Assembly: GCA_963726105.1 (NCBI GenBank) | Contig: CAVSBJ010000023.1 | Location: 1 to 64,000 of the forward strand | DNA: 64,000 nucleotides | Direction of reading: 5' to 3' | Origin: Roseiarcus sp963726105 | GTDB lineage: Bacteria; Pseudomonadota; Alphaproteobacteria; Rhizobiales; Beijerinckiaceae | In this document: one piece after another, positions 54,578 through 63,862 of the stretch | Position numbering within the stretch: the first letter of the stretch is position 1 | Layout of the letters: every line of letters begins with the position of its first letter | Made by a program: the position numbers and the translations under genes | The notes under the pieces: generated by a model | The model's input: only the letters and a program-made list of their open reading frames with translations | What the model was told of the DNA's origin: nothing | Database searches by the model: none

Positions 54578-54916
54578 CTATCGTGAGCAGCCGGCGAGGT
54601 CTTTCTCCTCGATGGAGAACACCTTGCCCGCGTCGATCCGCAATCCCTTCACTGTGCATTGGCGTCCATCGGCGAGCTTGACTCGCGCGTCGTAGGCGCC
54701 GGTCGCCACGCCCTTGATCTTCAGCCGCTCGTCGTGATCGACCGCGCCATCGGGATCATTCGCGGTTTGGTTGGCGCCGAAGGCGGGCGTGCCGGCGGGC
54801 GCGAGTTCGAGCGTCTTCACCGTTGACGCCGTCAAGTTCCAGAATTGGGTGTCCTTCGCCATCGCGGGTCCCACGAGCCCGATCGCAAGGACGCCAAATG
54901 GAATTGCGCGTTTCAT
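54578..54916 (-). CDS. small periplasmic protein, function unknown
   Basis: Encodes 112 residues with a signal peptide (MKRAIPFGVLAIGLVGPAMA, cleavage before KD). The mature part has QFWNLTASTVKTLELAPAGT, then an acidic DPDGAVDHDERLKI and an end CTVKGLRIDAGKVFSIEEKD, with two Cys likely to pair. Similar short proteins are widespread and unnamed in Hyphomicrobiales. GGGAGGAACC before the ATG at 54916 fixes the start. It is 86 bases after the start-distal end of the monooxygenase gene, same strand. Confidence 0.65.
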   Translation of the reverse strand: MKRAIPFGVLAIGLVGPAMAKDTQFWNLTASTVKTLELAPAGTPAFGANQTANDPDGAVDHDERLKIKGVATGAYDARVKLADGRQCTVKGLRIDAGKVFSIEEKDLAGCSR

Positions 54917-55002
54917 GGTTCCTCCCCGAGACTGCCTTGCCCCGAAGCCTGGGCTCGATCTTTGATGATCATGGTGCTTCGAGACAAAGCCCGCAACACT
55001 TG

Positions 55003-56532
55003 TCACGCGGCGCGGCTGATTGACCCGCGCCGCCTGAACTCGAGCGCGCCGTCCTCGATCGCGCCAAACCGAAAGGCCATGACGTCAAGGGCATAGCTCT
55101 GGTTCAAGCGCCACGGCTTCTTCGTCCCCTGCTTGAACAAAAGATGCTTGGCCCTCTCGATATAGCCCGAGGTGAGGGGCAAGGTCGGTTCGTCCGCAAT
55201 CGCGGTGTCGCCCCGGCGCGGCGTGCAGATCGCGTAACCCCGGCGATCCATGTGGCCCAGCAGCCGGCAGACGTACTCGGCGATCAGATCGGACTTGAGC
55301 GTCCAGGAGGCGTTGGTGTAGCCGAAGATTGACGCCAAATTCGGGACGTCGCTGAACATCACCCCCTTATAAGCGAGCGAGCTCGCGATATCGACTGGCG
55401 CGCCGTCGACCTCGATGGCGACGCCGCCCATCAGGCGCACTTGAAGTCCGGTCGCCGTGACGATGACGTCGGCTTCGATCTCCTGGCCTGAAGTCAGGCG
55501 CAGGCCGGTCTCGGTGAAGGTCTCGATCTCGCCATTGACGATCGAGGCCTTGCCTGCGCGCATGGCGGCGAACAGGTCCCCGTCCGGCACGATGCACATC
55601 CGCTGGTCCCAAGGATCGTATCGGGGGTTGAAATAGTCGGCGGCGTCGAATTCCGGGCCGACCTCAGCCTGCGCGAGCTTGAGGATCTGAGCCCGCACGG
55701 CGGCCGGTTTGCGACGCGAAAGCCGATACAGGTACATCTGCAACAGAATGTTCTTCCACCGCACCGCGGCGTACGCGGTCCGCGCCGGGAGCCATCGCCT
55801 GAGTCGTTCTGCGATTGCCTCCTCGGTCGGGCGAGCGACGACATAAGTCGGCGATCTTTGCAGCATGACGACCTCGGCAGCCTCCGCCGCCATCGCCGGA
55901 ACGATCGTCACCGCCGTCGCGCCGCTGCCGATGACGACGACCCGCTTGCCGTCGTGACGCAAGTCTTCGGGCCACGTCTGCGGATGCACGAGGCGGCCGG
56001 CGAAGCGCTCCTTGCCTGGCCAGGCCGGCGTGTAACCTTCCCCATATTCGTAATAGCCCGTGCACAGAAAGAGAAAGTTGCAGGAGAACGCGAGCCTCTC
56101 GCCATCGGGCCGATCAACCTCGAGCGCCCAGCGAGCGTCCTCGGACCGCCATGACGCCCGCGCGACCTTGAGGCCGAAACGAATATGGCGATCGACGCCA
56201 TAGGCCTTTGCCGTTTCAGCGAGGTAGCGCAGAATCGAGGGGCCGTCGGCGATCGCCGTCGCATCGTTCCAGGGACGGAACCCATAGCCGAAAGTCGACA
56301 TATCCGAATCCGAGCGAATGCCCGGATAGCGAAAAAGATCCCAGGTGCCTCCGATGGCGTTTCGCGCTTCGAGGATCGCGAACGTCGCTCCCGGCCGCTT
56401 CCGGAGAACATGGCAGGCCGCTCCGATTCCCGAGAGGCCCGCGCCGATGATGAGCACGTCGAAATGCGATCCCTCAGCGCTCACCGGCGAGGGATCGTCA
56501 TGAACGCGCATCCCCAGGGTTGCATCGCTCAC
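55003..56532 (-). CDS. flavin-containing monooxygenase (FMO / Baeyer-Villiger type)
   Basis: A 509-residue enzyme. The FAD motif is VLIIGAGLSGIGAACHV (about 26-42), followed by the GGTWDLFRYPGIRSDSDM block shared by FMO and Baeyer-Villiger enzymes. The NADPH motif VVVIGSGATAVTIVPAMA is at about 198-215, and VIVTATGLQ follows. The classical BVMO fingerprint FxGxxxHxxxWP appears as GRLVHPQTWPEDL, so the type I BVMO versus FMO question is open. NADPH- and O2-dependent oxygenation of an unknown substrate. It is divergent from the phosphatase gene. Confidence 0.87.
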   Translation of the reverse strand: MSDATLGMRVHDDPSPVSAEGSHFDVLIIGAGLSGIGAACHVLRKRPGATFAILEARNAIGGTWDLFRYPGIRSDSDMSTFGYGFRPWNDATAIADGPSILRYLAETAKAYGVDRHIRFGLKVARASWRSEDARWALEVDRPDGERLAFSCNFLFLCTGYYEYGEGYTPAWPGKERFAGRLVHPQTWPEDLRHDGKRVVVIGSGATAVTIVPAMAAEAAEVVMLQRSPTYVVARPTEEAIAERLRRWLPARTAYAAVRWKNILLQMYLYRLSRRKPAAVRAQILKLAQAEVGPEFDAADYFNPRYDPWDQRMCIVPDGDLFAAMRAGKASIVNGEIETFTETGLRLTSGQEIEADVIVTATGLQVRLMGGVAIEVDGAPVDIASSLAYKGVMFSDVPNLASIFGYTNASWTLKSDLIAEYVCRLLGHMDRRGYAICTPRRGDTAIADEPTLPLTSGYIERAKHLLFKQGTKKPWRLNQSYALDVMAFRFGAIEDGALEFRRRGSISRAA

Positions 56533-56640
56533 GCGGCTTCTCCGTTGGGCAGCGACTTACCGAGACGATAATTCTATTTGAACGGACGCCGGCTTGCCAC
56601 AGTTGAGCGCCGGTCACACTTTCATGCTAAGGGCACGCCC

Positions 56641-57237
56641 ATGAAGCCTTCGTCCTTCCCTGCCTTCGCGATTTGCGGACTTGACGAAATCATCGGCCAC
56701 CAGGGCCGGGGCGTCACGCACGTCCTATCGATCCTGGACCCGGAATGGCCGGACCCGGAAGCCTTCCAGGCGTTCAATCCACACTTTCGCGCGACCTTGC
56801 GCTTCCACGATGCGATCGAGCCGGGTCCCGACATTCTGTTGCCGCAGAGAGAGGACGTCGAGGCCATTCTGACGTTCGGCCGCGACGCGGCCGAAGCAGG
56901 GGGCCTGCTCATTCACTGCCATGCCGGAATCTCTCGCTCGACGGCGGCGACGCTCATGATCCTGGCGCAGGCGCATTCGCACGAAGCCGAGGATGAACTC
57001 GCCGAGCGACTGTTGACGACGAGGCCGCAGGCGTGGCCGAATTCGCGAATGATCACCTTCGCCGACGAACTGCTCGAGCGCAACGGCCGCCTCTCCGCTG
57101 CCAACGCAAGCATCTACACACGGCAACTCGAGAGGCACCCCGAGTTGGCCGAAATCATGCGCCGGGGCAATCGCGCGCGCGAGGTCGAACTCGGCATGAG
57201 CGGCAAGCAGCCCGGCGCGTTGAAGCGAGCGGTTTAG
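56641..57237 (+). CDS. CX5R (dual-specificity-like) protein phosphatase
   Basis: A 198-residue cytoplasmic protein. The catalytic P-loop HCHAGISRSTAATLMILAQ holds the CX5R motif (Cys about 98, Arg about 104), and an upstream acidic loop may supply the general acid. It belongs to the small tyrosine/dual-specificity phosphatase group found in alphaproteobacteria. The ATG at 56641 is preferred to the frame start at 56578. It is a lone gene between the monooxygenase (divergent) and zwf (convergent); substrate unknown. Confidence 0.82.
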   Translation: MKPSSFPAFAICGLDEIIGHQGRGVTHVLSILDPEWPDPEAFQAFNPHFRATLRFHDAIEPGPDILLPQREDVEAILTFGRDAAEAGGLLIHCHAGISRSTAATLMILAQAHSHEAEDELAERLLTTRPQAWPNSRMITFADELLERNGRLSAANASIYTRQLERHPELAEIMRRGNRAREVELGMSGKQPGALKRAV

Positions 57238-57289
57238 CTCGTCTCGCGGCTCGCGCCGCGCGCGAGGATCGGACGGCGCATGAAGAGCC

Positions 57290-58675
57290 TTACGCCTTAG
57301 CGGGGGCGGAGGGATTCCGCCACGGGCCATCGGCGCCGATCAGCGCGTTCGCGGCCTCCGGTCCCCAGGTTCCAGGCGCATATTCCTGAACCGCCGGGGG
57401 GTCTTTGAGGATCGGCTCCACGATGCGCCATTGCGCGTCGACGACGTCCTCGCGCCCGAACAGCTCGTTATTCCCACGCATCGCGTCACCGAGTAGGCGC
57501 TGATACGGCGGCATGTCCGATCCAGCGCGTTCCATTAGGGAGAGCTCCACATTGTCGCCAGTCATGCGTTCTCCGGGATGTTTCATCCGCAGGCCCATTG
57601 CAACGCCAACGTCCGGACTCAGCCGCGCGCGCAGGTAATCGGCTGACGGATCCGTTTTCTCTCCGAATGTTGATCGGGGCGGCGGCTTGAAGTCGATCGT
57701 GACCTCGGCGGCGGTCAACGGCAAGGATTTGCCGGCGCGGATATAGACGGGGACCCCCGCCCATCGCCAGCTGTCCACGAACAGTCTCACCGCGACAAAG
57801 GTTTCGGTCGTTGAATCCGGACGCACGCCTTTAACGGAGCGATAGCCCTTATATTGCCCCCGCACCAGGCTCGCGCCGTCCAGGGGACGAACAGCTTTCA
57901 ACAGCGCCGCCTTCTGGTCTCGTTGCGCTTCGTGCTCTTCGCCGGTCGGGGCGTCCATCATGACGTTTGCAAGGACTTGCAGCATGTGATTCTGGACCAC
58001 ATCGCGAAGGGCGCCGACGGCGTCGTAGAAACTTCCTCGATCCTGAACGTCGAACGCTTCCGCCATTGTGATCTGGATACAGCGAACATAATGGCGGTTC
58101 CAGAGCGGTTCGAACGTCGAATTGGCGAACCGCGTATAGAGAATGTTCTGGACGGGCTCCTTGCCCAGATAATGGTCGATGCGAAAGATCGCGTCTTCCG
58201 GGAAATGCTCGAGCAGCGTGTGGTTCAGCGCCTGCGCTGATTCCTGATCGCGGCCAAAGGGCTTTTCGACGACGAGGCGCGCGTCGGCGTTGAGTCCGCT
58301 CTTGGCGAGCGCGGACACCACGACGCCAAAGAGGCTCGGGGGAATAGCGAGATAGTGCAGTGGCCGCTTGGCGCCCCCGAGCGCCTGCTTCAGCTGCTCG
58401 AAAGTCTTGGGATCGTTGTAGTCCCCGTCGACATACCGCAGAAGCTTCAGGAGCTTATCAAGCTTGGTCGCGTCGGCGCCCCCGTGTTTTTCTATGCTGT
58501 CCTTGGCTCGTCCCTTGAGCTGCTCGACCGTCCAGCCGGCCTTGGCGACGCCGACGATGGGGACGCTGACGCCTTCGTCGTTGACGAGGCCAAGAAGCGC
58601 GGGGAAGATCTGCTTGAAAGCGAGATCGCCGGAAGCGCCGAAAAATACCAGGGCGTCGGACTGGGCGGCCTCCAT
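57290..58675 (-). CDS. zwf: glucose-6-phosphate 1-dehydrogenase
   Basis: A 461-residue enzyme that oxidises glucose-6-phosphate to 6-phosphogluconolactone with NAD(P)+. The cofactor motif is FFGASGDLAFKQIFPAL (about 11-27), the substrate and catalytic motif RIDHYLGKE lies at about 166-174, and the C-terminal region has VPVYIRAGKSLPL. It is slightly shorter than the usual 480-500 residues but complete. ATAGGAG precedes the ATG. pgl and gnd/edd are not adjacent, so this copy stands alone, divergent from the glycerate genes. Confidence 0.93.
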   Translation of the reverse strand: MEAAQSDALVFFGASGDLAFKQIFPALLGLVNDEGVSVPIVGVAKAGWTVEQLKGRAKDSIEKHGGADATKLDKLLKLLRYVDGDYNDPKTFEQLKQALGGAKRPLHYLAIPPSLFGVVVSALAKSGLNADARLVVEKPFGRDQESAQALNHTLLEHFPEDAIFRIDHYLGKEPVQNILYTRFANSTFEPLWNRHYVRCIQITMAEAFDVQDRGSFYDAVGALRDVVQNHMLQVLANVMMDAPTGEEHEAQRDQKAALLKAVRPLDGASLVRGQYKGYRSVKGVRPDSTTETFVAVRLFVDSWRWAGVPVYIRAGKSLPLTAAEVTIDFKPPPRSTFGEKTDPSADYLRARLSPDVGVAMGLRMKHPGERMTGDNVELSLMERAGSDMPPYQRLLGDAMRGNNELFGREDVVDAQWRIVEPILKDPPAVQEYAPGTWGPEAANALIGADGPWRNPSAPAKA

Positions 58676-58868
58676 CTCATCTCCTATAGGGTTTCGATTG
58701 GGACGTTGGGCCGATCGTCGTTGACACCGGCTCGCTGCGTGGCGGGTAGTCTAATCATACTCTCATGGACATGGCCACTTGAAGCCTGTGGACGCGATCG
58801 CTCTCGATGGGCTGCGCGTGGTAGACGCCATGGGGATTCATGATTTCACCAACGCGGGAGCAAAAGAC

Positions 58869-59768
58869 ATGGCAAAGATCGGTTTCATCGGACTCGGCAT
58901 CATGGGGCGCCCGATGGCCGGCCACCTCGTGGAAGGCGGTCATGAGCTCTTCGTTCACACCCGTCGCGCGCCGCCGAACGAGCTGATCGACAAGGGCGCG
59001 GTCGCTTGCGTCAACGGCAAGGAGGTCGGGGAGAAAGCCGAGGTGATCATCACGATGGTTCCCGACACGGCTGACGTGGAGACGGTGCTCTTCGGCGCCG
59101 GAGGCGTCGCGGAAGGGCTGTCGAAGGGCAAGATCGTCGTGGACATGAGCTCGATCTCGCCAATCGCCACCAAGGCGTTCGCCAAGAAGATTAACGACCT
59201 TGGCTGCGAATATCTGGATGCGCCGGTTTCCGGCGGCGAGGTCGGCGCGAAAGCGGCGAGCCTCACGATCATGGTTGGCGGCCCTGAGGCCGCGTTCGAG
59301 AAGGTCAAGCCGATCTTCGCGCTCATGGGCAAGAACATCACGCTTGTGGGCGGCAATGGCGACGGACAGACGACCAAGGTCGCGAACCAGATCATCGTCG
59401 CCCTGACCATCGAGGCCGTCGGTGAGGCGCTCGTCTTCGCGTCCAAGGCCGGCGCCGATCCGGCCCGCGTCCGCCAGGCGCTGATGGGCGGATTTGCGGC
59501 ATCTCGCATTCTCGAGGTGCACGGCGAACGCATGATCAAGCGCAATTTTGAGCCGGGCTTCCGCATTGCTCTGCACCAGAAGGACCTAAATCTTGCGCTC
59601 CAGGGCGCGCGCTCGCTTGGCGTCAGCCTCCCGAATACAGCTTCTTGTCAGGAGCTGTTCAACGCCGCCACGGCCGCGGGCGGCGCGGGGTGGGATCATT
59701 CAGGCATGACGCGCGTGCTCGAGGGGCTCGCCCGTCACGAGATTGGCCAGGACAAGACGCCGGCCTGA
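58869..59768 (+). CDS. garR: 2-hydroxy-3-oxopropionate (tartronate semialdehyde) reductase
   Basis: A 299-residue beta-hydroxyacid dehydrogenase that reduces tartronate semialdehyde to D-glycerate. The Rossmann motif is GFIGLGIMGRPMAGHLV (about 5-21). The family signature is DAPVSGGEVGAKAASLTIMV, and the catalytic Lys lies in TTKVANQIIV (about 171). The ATG at 58869 begins MAKIGFIGLG, the standard start; the frame is open from 58779. It is followed after 33 bases by the glycerate kinase gene. Confidence 0.9.
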   Translation: MAKIGFIGLGIMGRPMAGHLVEGGHELFVHTRRAPPNELIDKGAVACVNGKEVGEKAEVIITMVPDTADVETVLFGAGGVAEGLSKGKIVVDMSSISPIATKAFAKKINDLGCEYLDAPVSGGEVGAKAASLTIMVGGPEAAFEKVKPIFALMGKNITLVGGNGDGQTTKVANQIIVALTIEAVGEALVFASKAGADPARVRQALMGGFAASRILEVHGERMIKRNFEPGFRIALHQKDLNLALQGARSLGVSLPNTASCQELFNAATAAGGAGWDHSGMTRVLEGLARHEIGQDKTPA

Positions 59769-59801
59769 GGCGCTCCAAAAAAGCCGAGGGGATCCAGGCC
59801 G

Positions 59802-61085
59802 ATGAGTGAGCGCCAATTGCTGCGAGACATGTTCGAGGCCGCGATTGCGGCGGCCTCGCCTGACAAGGCTGTGCCCGCAAATCTCCCCGAGCCGCCCGCG
59901 GGACGGACGATCGTCGTTGGCGCAGGCAAGGCCGCGGCTTCGATGGCCCGCGCGGTCGAGGCGCATTGGCCGGTTGACAAACCTCTCTCAGGCCTCGTCG
60001 TCACGCGCTACGGCCACGGCGTCGGCCATATGAAGCGGATCGAGGTGGTCGAGGCCGCCCATCCCATTCCCGACGCGGCCGGGCAAAACGCGGCGCAGAG
60101 GATCCTGGATCTCGTCAAGGGCCTCGGCCCCGACGATCTGGCGCTCTGCCTGATATCGGGCGGCGGCTCTGCATTGCTTTCGTTGCCGGCGCCCGGAATT
60201 ACTTTGGACGACAAGCAGGCCTTGAACAAAGCGCTGCTGAGAAGCGGCGCCAACATCAATGAGATCAATTGCGTCCGCAAGCATCTGTCGGCGATCAAGG
60301 GCGGACGTCTGGCGCGCGCGGCCGCGCCGGCCAGGATTATTTCCCTGATCATTTCCGACGTGCCGGGCGACGACCCGTCGGTGATCGCCTCCGGTCCCAC
60401 GACGCCCGACACGACGACGCTCGCCGACGCCAAGGCCGTGTTGCTACGCTATGGCATCGTCGCGCCTCCCGCGGTACAGGCGCTGCTCGACGACGGCAAG
60501 TCGGAGACCCCCAAGCCCGGCGATGCGGCCTTTGCCCGCAGCGAAACGCACATCATCGCCGCTCCGCAGGGTTCGCTCATGGCCGCGGCGGTGGTGGCGA
60601 CCCGGGCCGGATATCGTCCGGTCATCCTGGGCGACGCGCTCGAAGGCGAGGCGAAGGAAGTCGGGAAAGTGATGGCCGGAATCGCGCGGCAGGTCGCTGT
60701 TCATGGCCAACCGGCCCCCTCTCCATGCGTCCTCATCTCCGGCGGAGAGACGACAGTGACGGTCGGGGGAGCGGGCAGGGGAGGAAGGAATGTCGAATTT
60801 CTGCTGTCTCTAGCCGTCGAACTCGACGGCCGGCGTCGAATCTTCGCGATAGCAGGCGACACAGACGGCACGGATGGGGCCGAGGAGGTCGCAGGCGCGA
60901 TCGTGACTCCCGACAGCCTCGAACGAGCGAGAGGTCTCGACCTCAACGCCAGAGCCTCGCTCGCCGCCAATGATGCGCACAATTTCTTCCGCGCGCTCGG
61001 CGATCAGATTATCACTGGGCCGACGTTGACCAATGTCAACGACTTCCGCGCCGTGCTCATCAACGCCGAATTACCACTTGCTTAG
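59802..61085 (+). CDS. gckA: glycerate 2-kinase (MOFRL family, TtuD/GckA)
   Basis: A 427-residue class II glycerate kinase that phosphorylates D-glycerate to 2-phosphoglycerate. The N-terminal DUF4147 domain has VVGAGKAAASMARAVE, LCLISGGGSALLSLPAPGIT and NEINCVRKHLSAIKGGRLAR. The C-terminal MOFRL domain has LISGGETTVTVGGAGRGGRN and AGDTDGTDGAEEVAGA. Older databases call this family hydroxypyruvate reductase (TtuD). It lies between garR and glcD, matching its place in glycolate-to-glycerate metabolism. Confidence 0.9.
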   Translation: MSERQLLRDMFEAAIAAASPDKAVPANLPEPPAGRTIVVGAGKAAASMARAVEAHWPVDKPLSGLVVTRYGHGVGHMKRIEVVEAAHPIPDAAGQNAAQRILDLVKGLGPDDLALCLISGGGSALLSLPAPGITLDDKQALNKALLRSGANINEINCVRKHLSAIKGGRLARAAAPARIISLIISDVPGDDPSVIASGPTTPDTTTLADAKAVLLRYGIVAPPAVQALLDDGKSETPKPGDAAFARSETHIIAAPQGSLMAAAVVATRAGYRPVILGDALEGEAKEVGKVMAGIARQVAVHGQPAPSPCVLISGGETTVTVGGAGRGGRNVEFLLSLAVELDGRRRIFAIAGDTDGTDGAEEVAGAIVTPDSLERARGLDLNARASLAANDAHNFFRALGDQIITGPTLTNVNDFRAVLINAELPLA

Positions 61086-61139
61086 CCGCTGCGCGGCAGT
61101 ATTTGTCCTTCTGATAATGTTTGCCGCCGGAGACGCGCC

Positions 61140-62630
61140 ATGATCGCCATGCCCGAACCCGATCGCGCCGTCCTAGGCCGCCGCGCCGAGATCGTCCAAG
61201 CGCTTCGGCGCCTCGTCCCGGGCGAGGGCGTCATCGACCATGAGAAGGAACTGCGCGCCTTCGAAAGCGACGGGCTTACCGCCTATCGACAGCCGCCGAT
61301 GGTCGCCGTGCTTCCGGAGACCACGGCGCAGGTCGTCGACGTCTTGCGTTATTGCGCGGCGAACAAGGTCAAGGTCGTCCCGCGCGGCGCCGGAACGTCG
61401 CTCTCGGGCGGCGCTTTGCCGCTCGCCGACGGCGTTCTTCTCGGCATGGGCAAGTTCAACAAGATCCTCGAGATCGATGTGGCCAACCGCTGCGTGATCG
61501 CTCAGCCGGGCGTGACCAATCTCGGCATCACCCACGCGGTGCAGGGCCTAGGGCTCTATTATGCGCCCGACCCGTCCAGCCAGATCGCCTGCACGATCGG
61601 CGGGAATGTCGCCGAGAATTCGGGGGGCGTTCACTGCCTCAAATATGGGCTCACCACCAACAACGTCATCGGCATCGAAATGGTGACGATCGACGGCGAG
61701 ATCGTGCGCCTCGGCGGCAAGCATTTCGATGCCGCGGGCTACGACCTCCTCGGCGTCATGGTCGGCTCCGAAGGCATGCTCGGCGTCGTCACCGAAGTAA
61801 CCGTCCGGATCTTGCCGAAACCTCCGGGCGCGCGCGCTCTTCTGATAGGCTTCTCGACGGTAGAGGGCGCAGGCGATTGCGTCGCCGATGTGATCGGCGG
61901 CGGCATCATTCCCGGTGGAATGGAAATCATGGATCGGCCGGCGGTCGCTGCGGCCGAAGCCTTCGTTCACGCCGGCTACCCGCTCGATTGTGAGGCATTG
62001 CTGATTGTCGAGCTCGATGGCTGCGAGGCCGAAGTCGATCATCTGACGGCGGAAGTCGAGACGATCGCCGAGCGTCACGGAGCGACGAGCTGTCGAACGA
62101 GCCAGTCCGAGGGCGAGCGCCTGTTGTTCTGGGCCGGACGGAAGGCGGCTTTCCCGGCGGTAGGCCGAATATCGCCGGACTACTACTGCATGGACGGAAC
62201 GATCCCGCGCAGAGAGATCGGCCGCGTTCTTCAGCAGATGAAACAGATGGAGGCGCGCTTCGGGTTGCGCGTCGCCAATGTCTTCCACGCCGGCGACGGC
62301 AACCTTCATCCGCTGATCCTTTACGACGCCAACAAGCCGGGCGAACTCGACCGGGCGGAGGCGTTTGGCTCGGAAATCCTCAGGCTCTGCGTTCACGTTG
62401 GCGGCGTTCTGACAGGCGAGCATGGGGTCGGCATCGAGAAGCGCGATCTCATGGACACGATGTTCAACGAGATCGACCTCAATCAGCAGATGCGGCTGAA
62501 ATGCGCCTTCGATTCGGACAGCCTGCTCAATCCGGGCAAGGTGTTTCCCCAGCTCTGCCGTTGCGCTGAACTCGGCCGCATGCATGTGCATGCGGGCAAG
62601 GTCGCGTTTCCTGACCTGCCGCGCTTCTGA
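61140..62630 (+). CDS. glcD: glycolate oxidase subunit GlcD
   Basis: A 496-residue FAD subunit of glycolate oxidase, which converts glycolate to glyoxylate. The PCMH FAD-binding domain has VVPRGAGTSLSGGALPLADG and CTIGGNVAENSGGVHCLKYG. The C-terminal catalytic domain has NVFHAGDGNLHPLILYD and GEHGVGIEKRDLM. The first ATG at 61140 follows GGAGACGCGCC; a second in-frame ATG (codon 4) is possible. glcE begins 11 bases after its stop. Confidence 0.95.
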   Translation: MIAMPEPDRAVLGRRAEIVQALRRLVPGEGVIDHEKELRAFESDGLTAYRQPPMVAVLPETTAQVVDVLRYCAANKVKVVPRGAGTSLSGGALPLADGVLLGMGKFNKILEIDVANRCVIAQPGVTNLGITHAVQGLGLYYAPDPSSQIACTIGGNVAENSGGVHCLKYGLTTNNVIGIEMVTIDGEIVRLGGKHFDAAGYDLLGVMVGSEGMLGVVTEVTVRILPKPPGARALLIGFSTVEGAGDCVADVIGGGIIPGGMEIMDRPAVAAAEAFVHAGYPLDCEALLIVELDGCEAEVDHLTAEVETIAERHGATSCRTSQSEGERLLFWAGRKAAFPAVGRISPDYYCMDGTIPRREIGRVLQQMKQMEARFGLRVANVFHAGDGNLHPLILYDANKPGELDRAEAFGSEILRLCVHVGGVLTGEHGVGIEKRDLMDTMFNEIDLNQQMRLKCAFDSDSLLNPGKVFPQLCRCAELGRMHVHAGKVAFPDLPRF

Positions 62631-62641
62631 GGGCGGCGACA

Positions 62642-63862
62642 GTGTCGGTGCTGGAACCGTCAGACGCCAAGCAGATCGCGGAAATGATTTCCTGGGTCGT
62701 CGCGGAGGGCGATACGCTCGAAATCGTCGCAGGCGGCACCAAGCGCGCGCTCGGCCGACCGATGAAGACCGATCACGTCCTCGACGTTTCGCGACTCGCG
62801 GGAATCGTCGAGTATGAGGCGGCCGAACTTGTCTTGACCGCGCAGCCGGGCGAGCCTCTCGCCGCGATCAACGCCGAGCTTTCGAAGAAGCGCCAGATGC
62901 TGGCCTTCGAACCGCCCGACTGGCGCGCGTTGCTCGGCGCTGAGGGGGAGCCGACGCTGGGTGGGGTGATCGCTTGCAGCCTCGCCGGATCGCGGCGCGT
63001 ACGCGCGGGATCGGCGCGCGACTATATCCTCGGCTTTTCCGCCGTGAATGGCTTTGGCGAAATCTGGAAGGCCGGCGGCAGGGTTGTCAAGAACGTCACT
63101 GGCTACGACATGTGCAAGCTGCAGGCGGGCGCCTATGGCACGTTGTCGGCGCTGACCGAGGTCACGGTCAAAGTCATGCCGAAACCCGAGACCGCCTGCA
63201 CCATCGTCCTGCACGGTCTGGCGGACGGTGCCGCGATCCCCGTGTTGGCGAATGCTTTGAATTCGCCCTTCGAAGTTTCCGGCGCCGCGCATTTGCCAGC
63301 CTCCGCGGCGCGCCGTTCGAAGAGCCGCGCGGTGACGTCAGGGCTCGGCGCAGCGACGGCAATGCGGCTGGAAGGCCCGCGGCCGTCGGTTGCCTATCGC
63401 GCCGACGCGCTGGAGGCTCTTGTCGGGCGGGGGGCGCGTCTCAATGATGCGGAGACGGAGGCCTTCTGGTCCGAGGTCGGCGCCGTTCAGCCCTTTCTCG
63501 CACACGGGTCGCGCATCGTTTGGCGGCTCTGTCCGACGCCGAGCCAGGCGCCGTCCGTGGCCTATTCGATTCTGTCGGGGCTGCAATCGGCGGAATTTTA
63601 TTTCGATTGGGGTGGAGGCCTGATCTGGTTGAGCCTTGATTCCGAAGAAGCCGGGCCGGACGCCGGCGCTGGCATCGTTCGTCCCGTGGTCAAGTCAGCG
63701 GGCGGACACGCCACCCTGGTTGTGGCGCCGGAAGCCGTTCGCGCCTCGGTGCCGGTGTTCGAACCTTTGAGCGCGGGCCTCTCTCAGCTCACCGCGCGCG
63801 TGAAAAGCGGGTTTGACCCCCGCGGTGTCCTCAATCCCGGACGCATGCAGGAAGGGCACTGA
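62642..63862 (+). CDS. glcE: glycolate oxidase subunit GlcE
   Basis: A 406-residue FAD-binding subunit related to GlcD but shorter at the C-terminus. It has VVAEGDTLEIVAGGTKRALG, the PCMH block LGGVIACSLAGSRRVRAGSA, and GRVVKNVTGYDMCKLQAGAY, which is diagnostic of GlcE. It ends DPRGVLNPGRMQEGH. It starts at GTG (62642) after GAGGGCGGCGACA. Its stop shares one base with the glcF ATG. Confidence 0.94.
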   Translation: MSVLEPSDAKQIAEMISWVVAEGDTLEIVAGGTKRALGRPMKTDHVLDVSRLAGIVEYEAAELVLTAQPGEPLAAINAELSKKRQMLAFEPPDWRALLGAEGEPTLGGVIACSLAGSRRVRAGSARDYILGFSAVNGFGEIWKAGGRVVKNVTGYDMCKLQAGAYGTLSALTEVTVKVMPKPETACTIVLHGLADGAAIPVLANALNSPFEVSGAAHLPASAARRSKSRAVTSGLGAATAMRLEGPRPSVAYRADALEALVGRGARLNDAETEAFWSEVGAVQPFLAHGSRIVWRLCPTPSQAPSVAYSILSGLQSAEFYFDWGGGLIWLSLDSEEAGPDAGAGIVRPVVKSAGGHATLVVAPEAVRASVPVFEPLSAGLSQLTARVKSGFDPRGVLNPGRMQEGH